Positions 1 to 10,394 of a stretch of DNA of 64,000 bases are shown here, piece after piece. A program made the translations under genes and the position numbers. Every line of letters begins with the position of its first letter. Position 1 is the first letter of the stretch. The notes below the pieces were generated by a model, which worked only from the letters and a program-made list of their open reading frames with translations, did not search any database and was not told the origin of the DNA. The DNA is from Erinaceus europaeus (Eukaryota; Chordata; Mammalia; Eulipotyphla; Erinaceidae): the NCBI RefSeq assembly GCF_950295315.1, contig NW_026647328.1, forward strand, positions 30,733-94,732. The letters are read 5' to 3'.

Positions 1-2511
1 ATGGCTCTGGGGAGAATATTCATGTTGATGATATTTATTCTTCCAATCCGTGAGCATGGGAAATCTTTCCATTTCTTGGTTTCAGTTTCTATTTCCTTGA
101 GTAGCGACTCATAGTTTTCAGCATACAAGTCTTTCGCTTCTTTGGTCAACTTTATTCCTAGGTATTTGATTGATTTTGCTGAAACAGTAAATGGGAGTGA
201 TTTCTGGATGTCTTCTTCTTCAGATTTAGTGTTTGCATAAAGAAATGCCACTGATTTTTGTACATTGCTATATTGCCTAATAACTTCCAGTAATTTTCTG
301 CTGGATTCTTTAGGTCTTCTATGTATACTATCATATCATCTGCAAATAGTGAGAGCTTGACTTCTTCCCTTCCAATCTGTATTCCTTTGATTTCTTTCTC
401 TTGCCTGATTGCTATGGCAAGAACTTCCAATACTATGTTGAAGAGTAACGGTGACAGTGGACAGCCCTGTCTAGTCCCCGATCTGAGGGGGAATGCTTTC
501 AGCTTCTGTCCATTGAGTATGATGTTGGCTGTAGGTTTGCTATATATGGACTCCACTATCTTGAGGAATTTCCCATCTATTCCCATTTTTTGTAGAGTTT
601 TGAGCATGAATGGGTGTGGAATTTTGTCAAAGGCTTTCTTTGCATCTATTGAGATAATCATGTGGTTTTTGGCTTTGCTTTTATTGATGTGGTGAATGAC
701 ATTGATTGACTTACGGATGTTGAACCAGCCTTGCATTCCTGGGGTGAATCCCACTTGGTCATGATGAACAATCTTTTTGATATGTTGCTGTATTCGGTTG
801 GCCAAGATCTTGTTTAATATTTTGGCATCTATGTTCATCAGAGATACTGCTCTGTAGTTTTCCTTTTTTGTTCTGTCCCTAACAGCTTTTGGTATCAAGG
901 TGATGTTGACTTCATAGAAGGTGGAAGGGAGTATTCCTGTTTCTTCAAGCTTATGGAATAGCTTAAGAAGTATGGGTACTAACTGTTTCCTGAAAGTTTT
1001 GTAGAATTCATTTGTGAAGCCATCTGGTCCAGGATTTTTGTTGTTGGGGAGATACTTAATAACGGTTTCAATTTCTTTGTCTGTGATTGGTGCATTTAGA
1101 TTTTGTAGTTCTTCTTGGTTCAGTTTTGGAAGAGCATATGCTTCTAGGAATTGTTCCATTTCTTCCAGATTCTCTAGCTTGGTGGCGTATAGTTCTTTAT
1201 AGAAGTTTCGCAGGATTCTCTGGATTTCTGTGGTGTCAGTTGTGATATCTCCTCCATCGTTTACAATTCTATTAATTTGAGTCTTCTCTCTTTTTTGTTT
1301 GGTGAGTCTGGCTAGGGGTTTGTCAATTTTTTTTTTTAATTTTTTATTTAAGAAAGGATTAGTGAACAAAAGCATAAGGTAGGAGGGGTACAAGGGGTTT
1401 GTCAATTTTGTTTAATCTTTCAAAGAACCAACATTTGGCTTCATTGATCTTTTGTATGGTTCTTTTATTTTCGATGTGGTTTATTTCTACTCTAACTTTA
1501 GTGATTTCTGTCCTGGTTGCTTTAGGGTTCCTTTGTTCCTATTCCTCTAAGTCCTTGAGGTGTGCAGTAAGGTCGTTCATTTGAGCTTCTTCTTGGTGTT
1601 TAATATGTGATTGCATGGCTCTAAGTTTCCCTCTCAGTACTGCTTTAGCTGTGTCCCAAGTATTTTGATAGGTTGTGTCTTCATTTTCATTTGTTTCCAG
1701 GAACATTTGAATTTCCTGCTTGAGTGAATCTCTGACCCAGTGGTTCTTAAGAAGTATGCTGTTTAGTTTCCAAATTCTGTGACTTTTAAGAATTTCCTGT
1801 TTGTTGTTAAATGTTATTTTTACTCCACTGTGGTCTAAGATACTTGGGATGATTTCGATGCTCTTTAATTTATTGATGCTGTCTTTGTGGCCTAACATGT
1901 GGTCTATCCTTGAGTCTGTGTTATGTGGATTTGAAAAGAAGTGTATTCCAGTTTTTGGGGGTGAAGGACTCTGAAAGTGTCCAAGAGGTCTAGTCTGTCA
2001 ATCTCTTCATTCAATTCTCTTGTATCTTTGTTGGTTCTCTGCTTTGTTGATCTGTCTAAGTGTGAGAGTGGGGTATTGAAGTCTCCCACTATTATTGTAT
2101 TACTATTGATGTATTTTTGAAATTCTTTCAGTAAGTGCTTGACATATTTACATGGTCCCTCATTGGGTGCATAGATATTAATATTTGTTAAGTCTTCTTG
2201 GATGATTGATCCTCTAATCATATGTAATGTCCTCACCTATCTTTTATTACTTTATTTAATTTAAAATCTATCATGTCTGAGATGAGATTGGCTGTTCCTG
2301 CCCTTTTATGTGGTCTGTTAGCCTGTATGATAGTTTTCCATCCTTTCACTTTAAGTCTGTGTTTATCTTGTTGTGACAGATGGGATTCTTGCAAGCAGCA
2401 TATGGTTGGGTTATGTTTTCTGACCCATCCTCCCACTCTGTGCCTTTTGATGCGTGAGTTTAAGCCATTGATGTTTATTGATATTATGGATTTAATGTAT
2501 TGCAGTGCCAT
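1..2511 (-). pseudogene. L1 ORF2 (endonuclease / reverse transcriptase), broken and partial
   Basis: ORF2 protein nicks target DNA and reverse-transcribes L1 RNA. The start is MALQYIKSIISININGLN at 2511, an APE-type endonuclease N-terminus, with LQESH near 2390. Pieces at 2233-2511, 1904-2236, 1539-1898 and 158-1405 lie in different frames, so frameshifts divide it. The RT region is clear: [42 protein letters not shown], and the catalytic FADDM around 331-348. The C-terminal third lies outside the window. The TSD and 62 bp insert at 1314-1409 also interrupt it. It is a retrotransposon relic, not a host gene. Confidence 0.93.
1331..1392 (-). mobile_element. 62 bp L1 3'-end insertion inside L1-1
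   Basis: A poly-T run followed by the L1 3' terminus (…ATTTAAGAAAGGATTAGTGAAC…) interrupts ORF2. It is bracketed by the perfect 17 bp duplication AGGGGTTTGTCAATTTT at 1314-1330 and 1393-1409. The undisturbed sequence at 32690-32706 has one copy of this target. This is target-primed reverse transcription that stopped after about 60 bases. Confidence 0.9.
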
Positions 2512-2573
2512 TGTTCAAAAAAAAAATTTTTGTTTGCTGTGATATATTGCAAGTATTCTAGTGATGTTTTTGT

Positions 2574-3090
2574 TTATAAGAGGTCTTTTAGAACCTCTTT
2601 CAGGGCCAGTTTGGTTATGGTTGCCTCCTTTAACTGTTGTTTGTCTAAGAAGGTTTTGATCCCTCCATCTAGTTTGAATGAAAGTCTAGCAGGATATATT
2701 ATCCTTGGTTGAAACCCTTTTTCATTCAGGGCTCGATAGATATCTTGCCATTCTCTTCTGGCTTTTAGAGTTTGAGTGGAGAAGTCTGCAGATAATCTTA
2801 TGGGTTTTCCCTTGTATGTGACTTTTTGTTTCTCTCTTGCAGCCTTTAGGATCCTTTCTTTATCCTTACTTCTACTCATTGTGACTATGATGTGTCTTGG
2901 TGTCTTCAGGTCTGGGTTGATTCTGTTTGGTACTCTCTGGGCCTCTTGATTCTTGATGTCCTTTCTGTTATTCAGGTCTGAGAAGTTTTCTTCTATTATT
3001 TCCTCTAGAATGTTTGCTTCCCCTTCCTCTCTTTCTTCCTCTGGCAGGCCAATTATGCAAATGTTACTTCTTTTGAGATCATCCCATATG
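2574..3090 (-). pseudogene. L1 ORF1 (RNA-binding protein), C-terminal part
   Basis: The minus-strand translation contains WDDLKRSNICIIGLPEEERE, then TPRHIIVTMSRSKDKERILKAAREK, then RREWQDIYRALNEKGFQPRI. This is the order of the RRM and C-terminal domains of L1 ORF1p, the trimeric RNA chaperone of the L1 particle. The N-terminal coiled coil is missing because the element is truncated near 3090. The spacing to the ORF2 start at 2511 is normal for an L1. Confidence 0.9.
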
Positions 3091-3177
3091 TGATTAATAA
3101 GTTTATTATTATTTCTGTGATTAATAAGTTTATTATTGCTTGCATACTTTTCTTTTCTATGGTTACTTCTGGCTAAA

Positions 3178-3332
3178 GATAGTAAAAAATGTTCAAAAAT
3201 AAAAAGAGTGACCTGCAACATTGTTTCATCACTCACAAAGCTTCCCCCCTACAGGTAGGGACTGGGGGTTCAAACCTAGGTCCTTGTGCATTGTAGCATG
3301 TAAGCTCATCCAGTTGCACAACAAATTAAATG
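3178..3332 (-). mobile_element. SINE B copy
   Basis: The minus strand reads CTACAATGCACAAGGACC, then the B-box-like AGGTTTGAACCCC, then CCTGTAGGGGGGAAGCTTTG and GTGATGAAACAATG. These are the conserved blocks of the SINE B family. The head is degraded. It directly abuts the truncated 5' end of L1-1. Confidence 0.8.
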
Positions 3333-3559
3333 TTTAAGAAATACTGATCAATTTTTATAGTGAGTGGATAAAAGTTAGTGCATAAATGGCATGGAGTTAT
3401 AGGAATGTCTACTTTTCCTCTTCAAAGTAAACTTGGTGGGAATTGGTGATCTTTTTGACAAGGGAGTTAAAAGAGAATCCATATCTGGCATAAATGCCCT
3501 CAGCATGTGCACTACCTCTTCCTAGAAGCTCCTGCCAGAGCTAACTGATAACTCTCTAT

Positions 3560-3750
3560 GTGCCTACTACATCCCTCTGTCATTATACATGCACTGAGTG
3601 CTCATTGTTTGCTAAAAATCTCTTTCCTTTTGGCTCTGAGCTTGCTGAAGACAGGGTTCATGTTTAGTCACTCTTACATTCTGAGTACCAAGTGGAGCAT
3701 TTGTCCTACAGATGGTCACTAAATTTTCATAGAATTGAATTTAATTAGAA
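3560..3750 (+). mobile_element. L2 LINE 3' end fragment
   Basis: The stretch 'gcttgctgaagacagggttc' followed by a '…tcctacagatggtcactaaat' ending resembles the conserved 3' end of L2 (gagctccttgagggcaggg … ggtgctcaataaat). It is ancient and divergent, judged by eye. Confidence 0.5.
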
Positions 3751-3869
3751 AACCAAACTGTTTTAAGCCTTCTTAACACATGTAAGTGTATAAGTTCTCA
3801 GTAAACAACTGGATAGAATTTACGAGGCAGACCATCTGGCCTGTAAATTGACATAAATGACTGAAAAAA

Positions 3870-4060
3870 TATTGATAATTATAGGTAATCCTTGCTTACT
3901 TTGTGCCTTGTGCTAAGAACTCTGAGTGTTCCTTCTCTTTAAATCTTCATTAAACCCCCAATAACTAGTTACATTCACTAACAGCCTTATTTTACTAATG
4001 TATAAACTCAGGCTGAAAGAGGTTCAGCGATTTTCAATGTGATTGCAGAACTAACACACT
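3870..4060 (+). mobile_element. MIR SINE fragment
   Basis: Blocks 'cttactttgtgccttgtgct', 'cttattttactaatgtata' and 'ctgaaagaggttcagcga' follow the MIR consensus order (ttactatgtgccaggcact, ccattttacagatgagg, cagagaggttaag). It is a mammal-wide ancient SINE in plus orientation. Confidence 0.7.
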
Positions 4061-4620
4061 TCATTCCGCCTGCAATTGCCTTCCTGTAATCTTAGAAATG
4101 ACTGTGTCCTGCTCATCACAGAACATATAAAGGAAATTCTGAATATTTGCATGCCAAAGAGATGACTATAATGAGTAGTGTAATGTACTCTTTCAGGAAA
4201 ATGGATTGAGAATCTGCATCCATATAAATATATATATGTATATCATATACATATATGATATATATATACACATATATCATTCAAAAGAAATGCTGACTGA
4301 GAGGTGAAATGAGATTGTGAAGGCCTTAATAATCTCTTATTCGCTACAAGAATAACTTTCAAAAAGCATGTAGCCAGAAAAAGAGAAAACTGGAAAACAT
4401 CGTTTTTGCACAAATATTTGCTTTTACAACTGAAGCTGTGTGCATTTTCTTTGCTTGTTTTTGTATTTATACAGCTAGAAGATGCAAAGATGCTAAACAG
4501 ACAGCATGGTTCATTCAAGCTAATAATCTACAAATATGGCACTTTCTCAGGAACTGCCTGACAGCACTGACATGTCATTTGGAGAATAATCAGTTCTTTA
4601 ATCAAACCTGAGATGTTTTC
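4061..4620. other. No gene seen; single-copy DNA with TATATA tract
   Basis: I see no coding similarity. An AT-rich tract of TATATA and TATACA units sits at about 4218-4280. The open frames here are short and have no recognisable motif. Confidence 0.5.
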
Positions 4621-4621
4621 A

Positions 4622-4661
<40 letters not shown>

Positions 4662-4765
4662 CCAGAGCACTTCTCAGTTCTGGTAGTGTGAGGGATTGAA
4701 CCTGGGACCTTAGAGCTTCAGGAATGAAAGTCTTTTCACATAACCATTATGCTGTTTCCACTACA
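4622..4765 (-). mobile_element. SINE C copy with (TTA)n tail
   Basis: Plus-strand ACCAGAGCACTTCTCAG, GATTGAACCTGGGACCTTAG and CATAACCATTATGCTGT are the SINE C blocks in reverse orientation. The A-rich tail has become a (TTA) microsatellite at 4627-4661. Confidence 0.85.
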
Positions 4766-4897
4766 ATATTTTAAATTATTTTAGCTAAGCCACATTCTTA
4801 GTTAAACAGTGAAGCACATTGGCTAGAATAAAACATGCAAAAGAGCATAACTGATACAAGCTTTAGATCTAGAAGACTAAAGGTATTAGCACCAAAA

Positions 4898-5098
4898 TAA
4901 TCCAGGGACAAAGTATCTATCTCACATGATACAGCATGTACTTTACCACAGGTGTGAGGCCCAGACCACCATATGGTAAACCACATAAACTAGAAGCTTT
5001 TCAAGTGGTGGGGCAGCACTGTGGTGTCTCCCTGTATCTCCCTCTCTCTCCTCTCTGCCTCTCATTCCTATGTAAAAACAATAAGTATCAAAATGAGT
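4898..5098 (+). mobile_element. SINE E-type copy
   Basis: It has a tRNA-like head with 'tgtgaggcccagaccaccat', then 'aagtggtggggcagcactgt' and a CTCTCTCC pyrimidine tract. The layout is shared with the other SINEs, but the head differs from A to D. Assignment is tentative. Confidence 0.5.
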
Positions 5099-5169
5099 AT
5101 TGGAGGGAATGGTGGAATCATGCTATTAATAAAATAGCCCCCATAAGAATGGCAAAAATTCTAGTAGAA

Positions 5170-6120
5170 ATAATTTTTATTATTATTTATAAAAAGGAAG
5201 CTTTGACAAAACCGTAGGATAGGAGGGGTATAACTCCACATAATTCCCACCACCAGATCTCCATATCCCATCCCCTCCCCTGGTAACTTTCCTATTTTTT
5301 AACCCTCTGGGGAGTATGGACCCAAGGTCACTGTGGGATACAGAAGGTGGAAGGTCTGGCTTCTGTAGTTGCTTCCCCACTGAACATGGGTGTTTACTGG
5401 TCAATCCATACTCCAAGCCTGCCTCTCTCTTTCCCTACTAGGGTGGGGCTCTGGGGAAGCTGAGCTCCAAGGCACATTGGTGGGATTGTCTGTCCAGGGA
5501 AGTCTGACTGGCATCCTGCTAACCTCTAGAACCTGGTGGCTGAAGAGAGAGTTAACATATAAAGCCAAATAAATTGTTGAACATCATGAACCTAAAGACT
5601 GGAATAGTGCAGATGAAGAGTTGGGGGGTCCTCTATTTTGTAGATAGCTAGTAGGCATATTTTAGTTATATTCCAAAGGGCCTGTGGTTATACTAGTTTG
5701 TTTTTTTTCCCTGAGCCTGAAATCTGATATGCAGGTGGATCTTAGTTATTGTCTGGGAGATGATGTCACAGCTGGAAAAGGACCAGAAAGCTGGATCAGG
5801 GAAGAGAGTGCTCCCTAATATGGGAAAGAGGTATAAATATTGTTGACTGTAAACTCCATCAATTTGATTTGGTCTGGAGCCCATATTCAGCTTAGGAGCC
5901 TATGTGACCTCTGCACCCTTGTAGATCTGAGCTCACATTCTGTGGTCATGAGTAGGAACATTCCAAGCTGCCCCAATTTCAGGACCCATCTTCCTCAGGT
6001 GTAGCATAGAGTATCTTGTACACCCTTCCTTCGGAGGATGGAACATTCTGTACTGTTGTTAATCCAAGCTGAGGGCAAGGTCCTATGGCGGGGGGTAGAA
6101 ACAATTTTTTTTAAAGAACC
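5170..6120 (-). mobile_element. L1 3' UTR fragment
   Basis: Plus-strand TTTATAAAAAGGAAGC, 'ccgtaggataggaggggtat' and 'aactttcctattttttaacc' match the reverse of the L1 3' terminus seen at 28740 and 33885. The match is clear to about 5600. From 5600 to 6120 the sequence is a diverged older 3' UTR or another repeat, and I am less sure there. Confidence 0.75.
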
Positions 6121-6900
6121 AAAATAGATTCTAAAATCACTTTGGTCTGGGTTGTTTCCTCCTTTGAGGCTATCACTTTATGCACCTTTCTCTTCATGCT
6201 TAGTGAGTCTTTCAGATTTCATGTAATTTACAATCAAATATCACCCTCATGTATGACCCTCAGTATACGTACAGCATCACGATTCAGTTCTGACTTCATC
6301 TAGATACCTCACCAAATCATTTTCTCTTTTGACCCTAGCCATAGTCCCAGTTCTAACCCATACCCACAACTCTGTCCCTGCCCCCACCACAGAAACTTTA
6401 ATCCTCCTCACCCTCCAAGCAAAGGAATTTAAAGCAATATGCTCCAACTATTTCAGGAAACTTCATCCAGTCAGTTAATGGCAAAGTCTGAGAACTCCCC
6501 CAAAAGAAGAAATTCTGCCACGAAACTATAAGAAACATTACGCATGAATTTCTGGCTTGCCAACCAACCCCATGCATTTAATACTCAAGACTGGCAACAT
6601 TAACACTTTCCTTGTATTTCAGCCTGTGATATACTCTAAAAACGTCAGACTTGACAGTCTCCAGGATTGTGTTATCCAATTCCTTAAAATAAATTTCTAT
6701 CTATAATTTTTAAAGTTCCTCAAAATTATGATCTTACTGGTTTTTTTCTTTGTGGTCTTTTTTTCTTGGAAAACCATATTTAAGTTCTTATTCCTAATTT
6801 TTGTTGAGACATATGAATCAATAAAGAAAATGCGATATATGTAATGTAGTAATTTATTGGCAAAAAAAAAAAAAAAAGGAAAGAAAGAAAGAAAAGGAAA
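6121..6900. other. No gene seen; mostly single-copy DNA
   Basis: I see no protein-coding signal or young repeat. It ends in an A-rich/GAAA tract (6860-6903), probably the tail of a decayed element. Confidence 0.45.
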
Positions 6901-7016
6901 AAAAGTTACAATTTGGGAGAACATGGCTGCACCTAGAGGACACTATGTTAAATGAAATTGGTCAGTCTAGTAAAATGAATAGCATATGATCTCACTAACA
7001 TGGATTTTAAGAAAAA
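6901..7016 (+). mobile_element. Old L1 ORF2 3'-end fragment
   Basis: The sequence 'gaacatggctgcacctagag', 'cactatgttaaatgaaattg' and 'catatgatctcactaacatg' follows the standard mammalian L1 ORF2 C-terminal coding sequence (MDAPRGHYVK-like, then the polyA-proximal 'atgatctcactcatatgtgg'). It is short and diverged. Confidence 0.7.
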
Positions 7017-7021
7017 ATTAC

Positions 7022-7350
7022 TACCGGAGGGCTAGGCAGTAGCGCACCGGGTTAAGCACACAAAGTAGGAAGTTCAAGGACCCCTGCAAGGATCCCTGTT
7101 CAAGCCAAGCCAGGGCTCACCACCTGCCAGGGCGTGGCAGGGGAGGTGGTAGGGGCTCACTTCACACACGTGGTGAAGCAAGTCTGCAGATGTCTTTCTT
7201 TCTCCCTCTCTACCCTCACCCCCCATGCACCAGTTTCTCTCTATTATTTTTTAAAAAGTGGAAAAAATGTTTTCCAGAAGCAGTGGTTCAATAGTGCAGG
7301 CACCGAACCCCAGTGATAACTCTGGAGGCAAAAAAAAAAAAAAAAAAAAA
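7022..7350 (+). mobile_element. SINE A' copy
   Basis: The head GGGCTAGGCAGTAGCGCACC, a GTTCAAGCC B box, 'gtgaagcaagtctgcagatg' and the A' tail 'cagtggttcaatagtgcagg' are present in order, followed by a poly-A run. An internal insertion around 7110-7160 duplicates the CACCTGCCAGGG area. Confidence 0.85.
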
Positions 7351-7476
7351 AGCGGGGTTGGAGTGGGGAGGTAGCCTTGAAGTGAACTGATCCTGAACTT
7401 GCAGGATTCATGCTAACTCTGAGTCATTAGTGTTTACAGTAAATTCAGGGACCAGAAAGATAGCTCACTAAGTAGG

Positions 7477-8103
7477 ATGTGGGAAGGAAGGAAGGAAGGA
7501 AGGAAGGAAGGAAGGAAGGAAGGAAGGAAGGAAGGGAGGGAGGGAGGGAGGGAGGGAGGGAGGGAGGGAGGGAGGGAGGAAGGAAGGAAGGAAGGAAGGA
7601 AGGAAGGAAGGAAGGAGGGAGGGAGGGAGGGAGGGAGGGAGGAGGGAGGGAGGGAGGGAGGGAGGAAGGAAGGAAGGAAGGAAGGAAGGAAAGGAGGGAA
7701 GGAAGGAAGGAGGGAAGGAGGGAGGGAGGAAGGAAGGAAGGGAAGGAGGGAAGGAAGGGAAGGAGGGAGGGAGGAAGGGAGGAAGGAAGGAAGGAAGGAA
7801 GGAAAGGAGGGAAGGAAGGAAGGAGGGAAGGAGGGAGGGAGGAAGGAAGGAAGGGAAGGAGGGAAGGAAGGGAAGGAGGGAGGGAGGAAGGGAGGAAGGA
7901 AGGAAGGAAGGGAAGGAGGAAAGGAGGGAGGGAGGAAGGAAGGAAGGAAGGAAGGGAAGGAGGGAGGGAGGAAGGGAGGAAGGAAGGAAGGAAGGGAAGG
8001 AGGAAAGGAGGGAGGGAGGAAGGAAGGAAGGAAGGAAGGAAAAAAGGAAGGAAGGAAGGAAGGAAGGAAAAAAGGAAGGAAGGAAGGAAGAAGGAAGGAA
8101 AAA
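7477..8103. repeat. GGAA/GGGA tetranucleotide array, ~630 bp
   Basis: An unbroken purine strand of GGAA units is interspersed with GGGA blocks and, from about 7670, higher-order units mixing GGAAAGGAGGGAAGGAAGG. All frames are open in both directions, giving meaningless low-complexity translations. A SINE E-like head (7448-7476, GACCAGAAAGATAGCTCAC) runs straight into the array, so it probably grew from a SINE tail or pyrimidine region. Confidence 0.98.
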
Positions 8104-8450
8104 ATAACTACCTTTCCTTCTTGATACATATGAACTATATAAACTATACTATATGAACCCAAAGTCACAAAGGAAATTTCAACTTTACATTTGTCACCTT
8201 CATCAATTACAGTTTGTGCTCATAATATCATTCACTCTATTTCTACATTGTTTTGTGATTGTATTTTGTTACACTCTAGAATTAAATAATGTAAACAACC
8301 TCACTGGTTCAAGGTTAAAATCAACTCAACAAGTGCAAATATCTAAAAATAATTTGCTTACAAAAAAACTGATAATTCATTTGCTAATTATCTAGTCTGT
8401 AACTATAGGTAGGTTTCTTAGTAAGGAAGAGCTTTAATGTAGAGTTTGAG
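8104..8450. other. No gene seen
   Basis: AT-rich single-copy sequence between the GGAA array and the next SINE. I see no motif I can support. Confidence 0.5.
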
Positions 8451-8655
8451 GTGACTGGGTGGTGGCACACCAGGTTGAGTATACATGTTTCTATCTGCAA
8501 GAATCTAGTTTAAGCCTCCATACCCCCACCTGTAAGGAGGAAGCTTCACAAGCAGGGAAGCAATGCAGCAATGCTGCAGGTGTCAGTTTTTCCCTCTCTG
8601 TCTCTGTCCCTCTCTCATTTTCTATCTCTATCAAAAATAATAATAAATAAAATTC
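8451..8655 (+). mobile_element. SINE B copy
   Basis: TGACTGGGTGGTGGCACACC head, 'ccccacctgtaaggaggaag', 'gcaatgctgcaggtgtcag', a CTCTCTGTCTCTGTCC tract and an AATAAATAAAATT tail. Confidence 0.88.
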
Positions 8656-8756
8656 AAAAATAGAGTGATTACTTATCTACGATAATTGGAGCAATTTAAT
8701 CAGCCTCCCTTTTAACAGTGTATGATTATTAATGAATTTGATGATCATAGTTACAG

Positions 8757-9044
8757 TGGGGAGTAGGGAAGTAGTGAAGTGGGTTAAGCTCAAGTGGCGA
8801 AAAGCATAAGGACTGGCATAAGGATCCCGGTTCGAGCCTCCAGCTCCCCACCTACAGGGGAGTCACTTCACAAGCAGTGAAGCAGGCCTGCAGGTGTCTA
8901 TGTTTCTCTCTCCCTCTCTGTCTTGCCCTCCTCTCTCCATTCCTCTCTGTCCTATCCAACAACAATGACATCAATAACCACAATAATAACTATAATAATA
9001 AAACAACAAGTGCAACAAAGGGGAATAAATAAATAAATAAATAG
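8757..9044 (+). mobile_element. SINE A copy
   Basis: It starts GGGGAGTAGGGAAGTAGTG and has CCCGGTTCGAGCCTCC as a good Pol III B box, the 'gtgaagcaggcctgcaggtg' block, a pyrimidine tract with TCCTATCCAACAACAATG, and an AATAAATAAATAAATAG tail. Confidence 0.92.
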
Positions 9045-9202
9045 TTACAGTGTTAATCAACATAAAATGGAGTAGTTGAATTGTGCTTCCATATATGTTA
9101 TGCTGAAGTCAATTATCTCAGAATGTGGCATTATTTGGAAACTGGATTATTTGAGATATAATTAATAATAAACCACGATCAGACTGGAACAGAAAAGGTT
9201 AG

Positions 9203-9320
9203 AGGCAGGCATGGAACTGTTGCAATGTTTCTCTCTCTCTTATCCTCTGTCTCTGTTTCTGCCTTTCTGTATAAAAGAAATGTTGACCTGGAGCAGTGAA
9301 GCCCAGCAACAACATAGTAT
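9203..9320 (+). mobile_element. Degraded SINE fragment
   Basis: 'gcatggaactgttgcaatgt', a CTCTCTCTCTTATCC tract and 'gacctggagcagtgaagccc' resemble the middle and 3' part of the E or A' type SINEs. The head is missing. Confidence 0.45.
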
Positions 9321-9435
9321 CATAAAATCTTTGAGAGATTTAGCTCTTATTGGAGTAAAAGAGCAAGCAATATGCTTACAAACACTAGTCAGTATATAAG
9401 CAAGTGCTTTTCTTGTTGTTGTTTTGTTTTGTTTA

Positions 9436-9547
9436 CCAGAGCACTAATTAGCTCTGGTTTACGGTGATACAGACAGATTGAATTAGTGACCTTGGAGCCT
9501 CAGGAATGAGAATCTATCTGCATAACCACTATGCTATCTCCTCACCA
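9436..9547 (-). mobile_element. SINE C copy
   Basis: Plus strand shows TTTACCAGAGCACTAATTAG, 'ggagcctcaggaatgagaat' and CATAACCACTATGCTATCTCC, which is the SINE C consensus in reverse. Confidence 0.85.
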
Positions 9548-9619
9548 ATGCAAATAAAGTGCACTTAAGGTGGCATGGTACATGATTTACTTGTTTCATT
9601 TTATTATATCACCACAACA

Positions 9620-9730
9620 ATGAAAAGAGAAAATAACTGCTATTAACCATATTTTATAGCTAATAAAACCAGGGGACACACATTATATAGTCTATTCAAG
9701 CTCACATTTGCCAGTAAATGTAAGGCACTG
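9620..9730 (+). mobile_element. MIR SINE fragment
   Basis: 'accatattttatagctaata' followed by 'ctattcaagctcacatttgc' corresponds to the MIR core (ccattttacagatgagg … cccaaggtcacacagct). Short and diverged. Confidence 0.55.
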
Positions 9731-9769
9731 TGGAGCCAGCATATTTCTTCCCATTAAGAATTTTACTTT

Positions 9770-9955
9770 TTAATATGTTATCTAGTGAATAGAGACAGAG
9801 AGAAAATGAGAAGGGGAGAAGATCTAGAGAAGGGAAGAGGAAAAAGGCAACTGCAGCACTACTTCACCACTTGTGAGGCTTTCCCCTGCTTGTGGGAACT
9901 GGGGTCTTAAACCTAAGTCCTTAGACATTGCAACATGTGTGCTTAACCATGAATG
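9770..9955 (-). mobile_element. SINE B copy
   Basis: The reverse strand contains 'caacatgtgtgcttaaccat' in its complement orientation, 'gcactacttcaccacttgtg' and 'cccctgcttgtgggaactgg'. The A-rich end is at 9770. Moderately diverged. Confidence 0.8.
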
Positions 9956-10394
9956 TCATTCTTCAGTTTAAGAAATTGACAAAGCAATAGATAAAGGCTA
10001 AAACATATACATTTTGTTTAGTCATTCATTGGTCTTTGACTTAATGTTGTGTTTCATTCTGAAATATTAATACAAATGATTCAACAGAGACATTGGGAAA
10101 CAGACAGCTAGGACATGTAGCAGAGCAATGTAGTCTTCAGCAGACCTCAAGATTACAAGTCTGCCAGGTTCCTTATATAGTCATCACATATGAGAAGAAT
10201 TTATTCCCATAATTCCATAATTAGAGTCACTACAAAGTTCTGGACTTAGGAGGGGCATGGTCTTCTAAGCGGTATCATTAACTTTCTTGAAATTTCACAG
10301 CTTTTTGTATTCTGCACATAATTGCTTCATTCTCATTTTGTGTATTTACTCTGACAATAATAGAAACAGATTCTTTAAAAAAAAATCTATTCTG
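9956..10394. other. No gene seen
   Basis: Single-copy sequence ending at the start of an L1 3' UTR. The last ~150 bases might be a diverged upstream part of that UTR, but I cannot align them by eye. Confidence 0.4.

Larger units (their letters stand above)
1..3135 (-). mobile_element. L1 retrotransposon (L1-1), open at left edge, 5'-truncated
   Basis: Reading the minus strand gives the C-terminal half of an L1 ORF1 (from about 3090), a short spacer, then ORF2 from its start at 2511 through the endonuclease and reverse transcriptase regions, running off the window at position 1. It looks almost identical by eye to the L1 at 30014-33880, so both belong to a recent subfamily. The 5' end stops inside ORF1 near 3090-3135, where a ~26 bp stretch around TGATTAATAAGTTTATTA is repeated in tandem. 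A 62 bp L1 3' end has inserted at 1331. The copy cannot be active because it is truncated and frameshifted. Confidence 0.95.

Noticed and set aside
321..695. Plus-strand frames antisense to L1 ORF2 (also 31660-32091, 24246-24623, 30455-30805)
   Set aside because: Repeated in every L1 copy because they are the mirror of conserved ORF2 codons. No independent evidence of coding.
7434..8168. Long overlapping open frames on both strands (over 200 residues each)
   Set aside because: They are translations of the GGAA/GGGA array (PSFLPSFL or EGRKEGRK repeats). An array without stop codons is open in all frames.
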